A stretch of DNA of 14,084 nucleotides from Nanogingivalis sp963545035. GTDB taxonomy: Bacteria; Patescibacteriota; Saccharimonadia; Saccharimonadales; Saccharimonadaceae. The stretch is from NCBI GenBank assembly GCA_963545035.1, contig CAUUHU010000018.1:1-14084 (forward strand), read 5' to 3'. Positions 6,815 through 12,732 of this stretch are shown here, piece by piece. The position numbers and the translations under genes are program-made. The notes beneath the pieces are model-generated. The model was not told where the DNA came from. It saw only the letters and a program-made list of their open reading frames with translations, and did not search any database. Position 1 is the first letter of the stretch; each line of letters begins with the position of its first letter.

Positions 6815-8007
6815 TAATACCAGCCTTTTGATTTTTTATGGGCATATGCATTTTGCCAGCTTCCATAGCGGCCGACCACATAAGAGTTCATCCATTTGAG
6901 CTGTGTGATTGGGTTTGTTTGCCAGTCAGAACCAGCTGAGGCCATTTTCGAACCAGGTAAAGCTTGTGGAATACCGTAAGCACCACTCGATTTATTGGTT
7001 GCGTTAACTCGCCAACCAGATTCTTGGCTAATGATCGCATTGGCTGAACCCTGGTCGCTAGCAGAAATTCCGGCTGCGGTCATCCAGTCTGTGTGAGATC
7101 CTGCAGGAAGGCTAGTTTTTGTTCCAACAATTACCACTTGTTTTTTAGCGGCTTTGATTTCGGTTTCATTGATTTTCTTACGAGATATTTCTTTACCGTT
7201 TTGCATTTCAACTTCATAAGTTACGCTCTTAGTACCTTTTTCGCCGGCTTCTTTAATTTCTTTGTAGCCAGAATCTTTATTAGCGTCTTGAATTGTTTCA
7301 GTTTGAAAATCTGTTGGTTCTTCAACAGTTAAAGTTTGTTTGCCATTTCGCCAAATTCGAAAATTCAACCCGTTCGAAATCTGAGTTTTTAGGTCAATCG
7401 AAATGCCATCGTCTTTTCCAAGAACGATCTTCTTCTCTTTTAGAAAATCTTCAACAGTTTTAGCCTGTGTTCGAAAACTTTCGGTTTTTCCAAATAGGTC
7501 GACAGAAATTTCTTTAGCACGGGTGATTTTTAGGGTATTTATCGAGCCATCTTCAAGAATGTTTCCTGACTCCTCAAAAGCAAGTTTATCTTCGTTATAA
7601 ACATTTAAGCCAGCTTTTTCGGCGATTTGGCGAGGTGTTTGCGCCGCGGTTAGAATTTTTGTTTTTAGCTCACCATCTTCAATAACCACCGGTTTTGCGC
7701 GGTAAATATTGATACTGTATTCGGCACCAGTTAGTTCTTCGTCGAGTCCGGGCTCAACGCTGTCTTCTTTTGAGAAATTAATTTTTTGCGCCTTGAGCGC
7801 TTCTCGAACAGTTTTTGCGTTAGTTTTGAATGAAGTTTTTTGGCCACTTTCAAAAACAGTTAAAATTTTGTTTCCCTGGCCTGTAGCTTTTGCAGAATTT
7901 TTACCTGCAACTGCAAAAATATTCAATAGAAGCAAAAATCCAAGCGAAGCAAACCCCGCAATTAAAAGTTGTTTTTTATAAAAATAAATAGGTTGTAAAA
8001 CTCGCAT
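6814..8007 (-). CDS. RpfB/YabE-like membrane-anchored DUF348-G5-transglycosylase protein
   Basis: From the ATG at 8007 the product has 397 residues. A basic N-terminus and a hydrophobic stretch (~14-35) form a signal-anchor, placing the rest outside the membrane. Three ubiquitin-like DUF348 repeats follow (~47-103, ~107-163, ~166-220), then a G5 domain (~228-296). The C-terminus (~305-397) looks like a lysozyme/SLT-type domain with the likely catalytic Glu in AIISQESGW (E329), followed by SSGAYGIPQALPG. The likely role is peptidoglycan cleavage during growth or division, as for RpfB and YabE. The TTG four codons upstream lies against the -10, so ATG 8007 is preferred. It overlaps ksgA by 1 nt, the same neighbour as rpfB in Mycobacterium. 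Domain order is clear; the enzymatic product is inferred. Confidence 0.88.
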   Translation of the reverse strand: MRVLQPIYFYKKQLLIAGFASLGFLLLLNIFAVAGKNSAKATGQGNKILTVFESGQKTSFKTNAKTVREALKAQKINFSKEDSVEPGLDEELTGAEYSINIYRAKPVVIEDGELKTKILTAAQTPRQIAEKAGLNVYNEDKLAFEESGNILEDGSINTLKITRAKEISVDLFGKTESFRTQAKTVEDFLKEKKIVLGKDDGISIDLKTQISNGLNFRIWRNGKQTLTVEEPTDFQTETIQDANKDSGYKEIKEAGEKGTKSVTYEVEMQNGKEISRKKINETEIKAAKKQVVIVGTKTSLPAGSHTDWMTAAGISASDQGSANAIISQESGWRVNATNKSSGAYGIPQALPGSKMASAGSDWQTNPITQLKWMNSYVVGRYGSWQNAYAHKKSKGWY

Positions 8008-8018
8008 TATTAATAGCA

Positions 8019-8047
8019 ATTATAGCAAATAAAATTCGAAAGGTCAA
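8019..8047 (-). promoter_or_regulatory. Promoter of the rpfB-like/ksgA pair
   Basis: On the minus strand TTGACC (8047-8042), 17 bp, perfect TATAAT (8024-8019), with TGC before the -10. The ATG is 11 nt after the -10, so the leader is only ~4-5 nt. A TTCGAA palindrome (8035-8040) lies in the spacer. The -35 lies 4 bp past the pcrA stop codon. Confidence 0.85.
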
Positions 8048-8051
8048 ATTT

Positions 8052-10196
8052 TTAGAGCTTTTCGAGGCGGGCAAATTCGGCATTTAGTTTTCGAATTTTG
8101 CCATTGCCAAATTCAATCTCAACCGCCAATCCATCGATATCTTTAACGATACCAGCACCAAAAGCGGGGCTTTTCACACGATCGCCAATTTGTAAGCCGC
8201 ATTCATCAGAATAAAAATCATCAAATTCTTCAAAACTAACCTCTTGACTATAATCGTCTTCTTTCGAAAAATCATTCCAACCGCCAAATTCTTTTTTTGG
8301 TAGCTCTAGCTCGGCATCAGTAATAAAACGGCTCGGACTAGAGTAATTTCGTTGGCCAAAAACAGCTCGCGATTCAGCATAGCTCAAAATTAATTCTTCT
8401 CGTGCGCGTGTCATTCCCACATAGCAAAGTCGGCGTTCTTCTTCTAGATCATCTTCGCCGGTATCAAAAACTCGGCTGTGCGGAAAAATCCCTTCTTCCA
8501 TTCCCGCCAAAAATACTACTGGAAACTCCAAACCTTTCGCGGCGTGCAAGGTCATTAAATTCACTTCATCGCCACTTTTCGCATCGGTTGAACTCATCAA
8601 CGCGGCGTCTTCCAAAAAACTCGCCAAATCTGCGTAATTTTTTGCTTCACTCACTAGGGTTGAAAGGTATTCGCTTCGTTCAGTTGCTTCGGTTTCGGTT
8701 AATTTTTCGTTTTTGCCGTAATTCGTTCGTTCTAAAATTCTCTCAATAATTTCGCTCGGATTTGAAGAGTTTTCGCTTAAAATTTGGCATTCACGAAAAA
8801 TCTCGCCCAAATTCACTAATGAATTTCGTGCGCGTGAAGTTAAAGTTGAAAGCTCTCCAGCTTGAAGCAAGCTCGAAATCAAATCCAAACCATTCGAACT
8901 TTGCCAATCCAAGAATTTTGAAAGGCTCACTGCACCTAAACCGCGCGCCGGCACATTCACAATTCGCTCAAAAGCCACGCGGTCGAGCGGATTATAAATC
9001 ACTCGCAAATAAGCTAAAATATCTTTAATTTCTTTGCGGTCATAAAAACGTGTTCCGCCAAAAATTTTATACGGAATTTGATACCGAATCATTGCTTTTT
9101 CAAAGTTATAGCTTTGTGCGTTTGTGCGATAAAGAATTGCGAAATCGCTAAATTTTCGTGCGCCAACAGTTTTAAAACTGAAAATCTGACCTGCAATTTT
9201 CGCCGCTTCTTCGCTTTCGTCGCGCGCACTTTGCACTAAAACGGGTTCGCCTTTGCCGAGTTCGGTAAAGAGTTTTTTATCGGTTCGGTTGTGGTTTTTT
9301 GAAATCACGTTGTGCGCGGCGTTCAAAATATTTTCAGTTGAACGATAATTTTGCTCCAGTTTTATCACTTTTGCGCCCTTGTAATCTCTTTCGAAATTCA
9401 AAATATTCGTAAAATCCGCACCACGCCAAGAATAAATACTCTGCCAATCATCACCAACCACGCAAATATTTCGCTCAGCGTTCACAATCATTTTAATAAT
9501 CGCATATTGCGCCGCGTTCGTATCCTGATACTCATCAATCAAAATATGATTAAATTTATTTTGCCAAAATTTGCGGATTTCTTTATTTTGCTGAAGTAAT
9601 TTTACCGTTTCGAAAAGCAAATCATCAAAATCTAGCGCATTCGCTTTGTTTCGTTCTTTTTCGTAGCGCAAAAAAATCTCAGAAACTTTTTGTTCAAAGC
9701 CCCAGTTTGCGCCGTTCGCAAATTCTTCTGCCGTTAAAAGTTGATTCTTTGCATTCGAAATCGCGCTTGAAACACTTTGTGGTTTCAAGCTTTTTTCGTC
9801 AATTTGTAATTCTTTCATGATTTTTTTGATCAAGCTTCGTCGGTCGTCTTCATCATAAATCGCAAAATTTGGCGCCACGCCAATCGCTTCGCCTTTAAGT
9901 CGCAAAAGCTTCACGCAAATTCCGTGAAAAGTTCCCATCCAAGGCATAAAAAATCGGTCGTTCGCGTCGCGGTTAAGCAAATCAGCCAAACGCTCGCGCA
10001 TTTCTCGTGCAGCTTTATTGGTAAAAGTTACCGCCAAAATCGTTTCGCTCGCCACACCGTGCGCAATCAAATTTGCAATTCGGTGTGTTAAAGTTTTGGT
10101 TTTTCCGCTTCCCGCCCCTGCCAAAATTAGCATTGGCCCACTTAAAGTTTCCACCGCCTCTTTTTGATTTTTATTTAAGCCTTTCGTAATATCCAT
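8052..10196 (-). CDS. pcrA: UvrD/PcrA-family superfamily 1 DNA helicase
   Basis: At 714 residues this is a full-length 3'-5' SF1A helicase for repair, replication restart and displacement of RecA or transcription complexes. In order: Q motif LNKNQKEAV (7-15), Walker A AGAGSGKT (26-33), motif Ia VTFTNKAAREM (56-66), motif II DEYQDTN (221-227), motif III VGDDWQSIYSWRGA (247-260), LEQNYRS (280-286), and the C-terminal motifs TLHAAKGLEFPVVFLAG and RLCYVGMTRAREEL. The usual GDDDQSIY reads GDDWQSIY, a variant found in some UvrD-like proteins. The last ~45 residues (GDRVKSPAFGAGIV onward) form the PcrA-type RNA-polymerase-binding Tudor-like domain. The ATG at 10196 follows its -10 by 7 nt and has no Shine-Dalgarno: a leaderless mRNA is expected. 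uvrD is the main alternative name. Confidence 0.95.
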   Translation of the reverse strand: MDITKGLNKNQKEAVETLSGPMLILAGAGSGKTKTLTHRIANLIAHGVASETILAVTFTNKAAREMRERLADLLNRDANDRFFMPWMGTFHGICVKLLRLKGEAIGVAPNFAIYDEDDRRSLIKKIMKELQIDEKSLKPQSVSSAISNAKNQLLTAEEFANGANWGFEQKVSEIFLRYEKERNKANALDFDDLLFETVKLLQQNKEIRKFWQNKFNHILIDEYQDTNAAQYAIIKMIVNAERNICVVGDDWQSIYSWRGADFTNILNFERDYKGAKVIKLEQNYRSTENILNAAHNVISKNHNRTDKKLFTELGKGEPVLVQSARDESEEAAKIAGQIFSFKTVGARKFSDFAILYRTNAQSYNFEKAMIRYQIPYKIFGGTRFYDRKEIKDILAYLRVIYNPLDRVAFERIVNVPARGLGAVSLSKFLDWQSSNGLDLISSLLQAGELSTLTSRARNSLVNLGEIFRECQILSENSSNPSEIIERILERTNYGKNEKLTETEATERSEYLSTLVSEAKNYADLASFLEDAALMSSTDAKSGDEVNLMTLHAAKGLEFPVVFLAGMEEGIFPHSRVFDTGEDDLEEERRLCYVGMTRAREELILSYAESRAVFGQRNYSSPSRFITDAELELPKKEFGGWNDFSKEDDYSQEVSFEEFDDFYSDECGLQIGDRVKSPAFGAGIVKDIDGLAVEIEFGNGKIRKLNAEFARLEKL

Positions 10197-10203
10197 ACTT
10201 TCG

Positions 10204-10233
10204 ATTATAGCATAACTTATTTAGATATTTCCA
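10204..10233 (-). promoter_or_regulatory. Promoter of pcrA (leaderless)
   Basis: On the minus strand perfect TATAAT (10209-10204) is preceded by TGC, with TGGAAA (10233-10228) at 18 bp. Only CGAAAGT separates the -10 from the ATG, putting the TSS at or within a base of the start codon. It overlaps or abuts the divergent promoter of the plus-strand gene. Confidence 0.75.
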
Positions 10234-10248
10234 TTTTTTTCGAAAGTG

Positions 10249-10257
10249 TGCTAAAAT
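10249..10257 (+). promoter_or_regulatory. Extended -10 promoter of the unknown plus-strand gene (leaderless)
   Basis: TGC-TAAAAT ends 6 nt before the ATG at 10264, so the predicted TSS is the A of the start codon. No good -35 lies at 17 bp. A TTTCGAAA palindrome (10238-10245) sits in the would-be spacer. Confidence 0.65.
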
Positions 10258-10263
10258 ATTTTT

Positions 10264-10752
10264 ATGGAAAATCACGCTTATTCTGATAAAAATCTTGAGG
10301 AATTCCTGCAAAAACATTTTGGCGTTAGCTTTGGGATTGAAGAAGTTATTTCGCGCAATCTTCCGGTTGGTTATTCAGCCGAGGCTACCATTTTTAAAAG
10401 TAAAAAAGGTCGCGTTTATGCGTTTATTTCAGTTGAGGCGCGTGCAACTTTGGGTGATATTCAATATATTCTTTCAAAAATGAACTTAAAACCAGCTTAT
10501 TTCTTTCCGCCAAGTGGTTTCGAAAACTATTTTTTTGAGCGTGCAAAAGTTCAATTTTTAGAGGTTTTCCCTGGCCGGCACGATGTTAAAGATCACGAGC
10601 TTCGTTATTACAAAAAACGCGTTTCTTACAACCCTGCTCTTGTTGAGATTGCTGAAATCCGCGATGGCGAGATTCGTTGTTTTAATTCCGATTCGATCGG
10701 TTCTTGGCGCACGGCGCAACGTTATTCTTATAAAAAAATTTTAATGCAATAA
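10264..10752 (+). CDS. Unknown 162-residue protein
   Basis: I do not recognise the family. It looks like a single soluble alpha/beta domain: a helical N-terminus (LEEFLQKHFG), strands around SAEATIFKSKKGRVYAFISVE, an ILSKMNLKPAYFFPPSG helix-strand unit (~70-85), and a basic, Tyr-rich C-terminus (ELRYYKKRVSYNP, then RTAQRYSYKKILMQ). There is one Cys (C139) and no signal or membrane segment. It is one of only two plus-strand genes here, divergent from pcrA with 67 bp between the start codons, and appears leaderless with no Shine-Dalgarno. Codon use matches the neighbours. The basic C-terminus would allow nucleic-acid binding, but no motif proves that. No hairpin terminator is visible after the TAA; the next 145 bp hold the pilin regulatory region. 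Confidence 0.85.
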   Translation: MENHAYSDKNLEEFLQKHFGVSFGIEEVISRNLPVGYSAEATIFKSKKGRVYAFISVEARATLGDIQYILSKMNLKPAYFFPPSGFENYFFERAKVQFLEVFPGRHDVKDHELRYYKKRVSYNPALVEIAEIRDGEIRCFNSDSIGSWRTAQRYSYKKILMQ

Positions 10753-10773
10753 TTTTTTAGATATAAACCACCA

Positions 10774-10795
10774 AATTCTTAAAAAATTCTTAAAA
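10774..10795. repeat. Perfect 11-bp tandem direct repeat beside the pilin promoter
   Basis: AATTCTTAAAA occurs twice head to tail (10774-10784 and 10785-10795), ending 5 bp before the -35 of the pilin promoter. The 11-bp period places CTTAAA-N5-CTTAAA on one face of the helix, the geometry bound by OmpR/PhoB-family response-regulator dimers. It could instead act as an A/T-rich UP element. No regulator gene is visible in the window. Confidence 0.7.
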
Positions 10796-10800
10796 AAGCC

Positions 10801-10829
10801 TTGCAAAATGATTGTGCTTGTGCTTTAAT
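10801..10829 (+). promoter_or_regulatory. Promoter of the pilin gene
   Basis: TTGCAA (10801-10806), 17 bp, TTTAAT (10824-10829), preceded by TGC (extended -10). The predicted TSS is near 10836, giving a ~63-nt leader, the longest in the window, which ends in an AAAGGTGG Shine-Dalgarno (10883-10890). Confidence 0.7.
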
Positions 10830-10836
10830 GGTTGCA

Positions 10837-10851
10837 TACGGACAGACCGTA
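10837..10851 (+). promoter_or_regulatory. 5'-terminal stem-loop in the pilin mRNA leader
   Basis: TACGG-ACAGA-CCGTA forms a 5-bp perfect stem with a 5-nt loop, starting within about a base of the predicted TSS. A hairpin at the very 5' end commonly protects bacterial mRNAs from 5'-end-dependent decay. The rest of the leader to the Shine-Dalgarno is A/U-rich and unstructured by eye. Confidence 0.5.
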
Positions 10852-10898
10852 AATAAAAATACTAATAATAATTGTTCATTAGAAAGGTGGAATTTCAT

Positions 10899-11366
10899 AT
10901 GAACCTAATCAATAAAAACAATAAAAAAGGTTTCACAATCATCGAAGTTGTACTCGTACTTGCCATTGCAGGTCTTATCTTCTTGATGGTGTTCTTGGCA
11001 TTGCCAGCATTGCAACGATCACAACGTGACACACAACGAAAGAACGATGCTTCACGCTTGCGCGCAGCAGTTACAGACTTTACTTCAAACAACCGAGGAG
11101 CATTGCCTTGGAGCGGAAACACTCTAAATGGTAACTTTATTAGTAATTACGTTACTGTGAATGGTTCAAGGTTTAACGACCCATCAACAAATAATTTATA
11201 TACAGTTACACCAGCAACGGGCGCTCATGGTGCACCAACTGCTCTTGGAAGTATGGTTGTTTCAAATCAAGCTCGATGTGGCAACGACGGTGAAATCGTT
11301 GCTGGTAACTCAATTGTTGTATCAGTTAAAACTGAAAACGGTGTTGCTAACTGCGTAGAAGGATAA
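10899..11366 (+). CDS. Type IV pilin-like protein (prepilin with N-terminal methylation motif)
   Basis: The 155-residue product starts MNLINKNNKKG/FTIIEVVLVLA. The prepilin peptidase site is after G11, giving a mature N-terminal Phe and the conserved Glu at +5 (E16). The next ~20 residues are hydrophobic, forming the membrane anchor and filament core. The basic helix QRSQRDTQRKNDASRLRAAV follows, then a small Asn/Thr/Ser-rich globular domain. C127 and C152 near the C-terminus could form the disulfide-bonded D-loop of type IVa pilins. The start is ATG 10899 by its AAAGGTGG Shine-Dalgarno; a TTG 9 codons upstream would overlap that signal. No pilus assembly genes are here, so it is a stand-alone, probably highly expressed subunit. 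It could be the major pilin, a minor pilin or a pseudopilin. The likely location is the cell surface, for attachment, twitching or DNA uptake. Confidence 0.92.
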   Translation: MNLINKNNKKGFTIIEVVLVLAIAGLIFLMVFLALPALQRSQRDTQRKNDASRLRAAVTDFTSNNRGALPWSGNTLNGNFISNYVTVNGSRFNDPSTNNLYTVTPATGAHGAPTALGSMVVSNQARCGNDGEIVAGNSIVVSVKTENGVANCVEG

Positions 11367-11393
11367 TCAAATCTTTCTAAACCAATCAATAAA

Positions 11394-11425
11394 AATAACT
11401 CTCGTGATGAGAGTTATTTTTTTAG
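11394..11425. terminator. Bidirectional terminator shared by the pilin and the m5U methylase genes
   Basis: AATAACTCTC-GTGAT-GAGAGTTATT (11394-11418) is a perfect 10-bp stem with a 5-nt loop. On the plus strand it is followed by a T-run (11419-11423) and serves the pilin. On the minus strand it is followed by TTTTATT and serves the methylase. The methylase stop codon (11416-11414) lies inside the stem, so the two genes converge on one element. Confidence 0.9.
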
Positions 11426-12730
11426 TTTTAATACAATTAAGTTTTCAATGTGTGGTGTTCGTGGGAAAAAGTTATAGCCACGCACATAAGTTATCTCGTA
11501 TTTTTTGCTCAAAATTGCTACATCGCGCGCTTGGGTTGCTGGGTTGCAGCTTAAGTAGATCACTTTTTCTGGCTCAATTTCAAGAATTTTCTCACAAACT
11601 TCGCGATTCATTCCGGCTCTTGGCGGATCAACAATTAGGTTTGAACCTTTCTTAATAAACTCCAGCGCTTTTTCACTTGGCGCCAAGATAGCCTTTGCGG
11701 TTTCTTCTCTGTTTAGCTTTTTAATATTTTTTTGCATTTCATCCACTGCAAATTCATTAATCTCCACCAAGGTTAAATCACCCGCACCAATCGTAAGCCC
11801 AATTGAACCCACTCCAGAATACAAATCGACTGTTGGTTTTGATGTGTCGATAAATTTTTGCATATCGCGTAAGGCTTGCTCATAAACCGGCAAATTAATT
11901 TGAAAAAAGCTTTCCGTTGCATAATTAAAATCAATTCCTAGCACAGAATCTTGTAGTTTTTGGTTTGTTGAGCTTTGGAGTCTTTTGGTGATTACACTAG
12001 CTGGCGACTTTGGGTTCGAAAAGATAATTTCGAAGTTTTTAAAGTTGAGTTTCGAAAGTTCTTGTTCGTTGAAAATTGTAAAGTCTTCATCTTTCACATA
12101 AAGTTGGGCTGAAATTTCGCCCTTTTGACCAGCACGAATTAGTAAAGTTTTTAAATCTCGGCTTGGTGTTTTTCTTGCGCGCAAGATTTCAAGCACTTTT
12201 TGGCCAGCTTGATTGATCTCTGGCATTGCCAAGCTCGTGCCTTTTACTGGAATTTTCCCCTTTCCGCCACGCCTAAAAAACGCTAAGTTTAGTTCGCCAT
12301 CACTTTCATCTTGTTCAGATTTTTCCCACCAAAATGAAAATTCCACTTTGTTGCGGTATTCAAAAATTTTTCCATCAGAATAAAACTCTTCTTGATTTTT
12401 TAACTCAATTTTTTCTTGGCGAAAACTTTCAAGAATCAACTCTTGCTTGGTTTTTTGTTCAAAATCAAAATCAAAAATCTGCCACGGGCTGGTTGAAAGA
12501 AAGCTTTTACCATCTTTTGGCTCAATTCTTTCGGCCGATTTTTCGAAAATTTCAGCTGCAAAACCTTCCGCAAAACTTGATTTATTTTTAGTGATTTGAA
12601 TTTTGGCAGTTTCGCCTGGTAAAACACCCCACGCAAAGATTTTTTTGCCCGATTCGAGTGTCCCTAAAGCCTGCCCGCCGGGAGTGATTTTATCAAACTT
12701 AACTGTTTCAAACTTAATTTTTCGTGCCAT
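11414..12730 (-). CDS. RumA/RlmCD-like 23S rRNA (uracil-C5)-methyltransferase
   Basis: The 438-residue product belongs to the TrmA/RumA family, which puts a methyl on C5 of uridine in rRNA or tRNA using SAM. The N-terminal ~60 residues form a TRAM RNA-binding domain (ITPGGQALGTLESGKKIFAWG, then VLPGETAKIQI). The catalytic domain shows SFFQIN (274-279), SAM motif DLYSGVGSIG (302-311), DPPRAGM (368-374), the nucleophile C395 in LSCNPATQARD, and the general base E429 in TPHIENLIVL. The Fe-S cysteine cluster of RumA is missing: SFLSTSPWQ stands in its place, and the protein has only two Cys in all. The start lies 2 nt after the Erm-like stop, with a GGAG Shine-Dalgarno inside that gene, so the two are coupled. 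The target uridine cannot be told; RlmD- and RlmC-like are both possible. Confidence 0.92.
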   Translation of the reverse strand: MARKIKFETVKFDKITPGGQALGTLESGKKIFAWGVLPGETAKIQITKNKSSFAEGFAAEIFEKSAERIEPKDGKSFLSTSPWQIFDFDFEQKTKQELILESFRQEKIELKNQEEFYSDGKIFEYRNKVEFSFWWEKSEQDESDGELNLAFFRRGGKGKIPVKGTSLAMPEINQAGQKVLEILRARKTPSRDLKTLLIRAGQKGEISAQLYVKDEDFTIFNEQELSKLNFKNFEIIFSNPKSPASVITKRLQSSTNQKLQDSVLGIDFNYATESFFQINLPVYEQALRDMQKFIDTSKPTVDLYSGVGSIGLTIGAGDLTLVEINEFAVDEMQKNIKKLNREETAKAILAPSEKALEFIKKGSNLIVDPPRAGMNREVCEKILEIEPEKVIYLSCNPATQARDVAILSKKYEITYVRGYNFFPRTPHIENLIVLKLKK

Positions 12731-12732
12731 AA

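Noticed and set aside
8008..8019. TTG start four codons upstream for the rpfB-like gene
   Set aside because: It abuts the TATAAT box, upstream of the likely TSS; ATG 8007 is preferred.
10872..10898. TTG start nine codons upstream for the pilin
   Set aside because: The AAAGGTGG Shine-Dalgarno lies inside that extension and points to ATG 10899; the prepilin leader is also normal from there.
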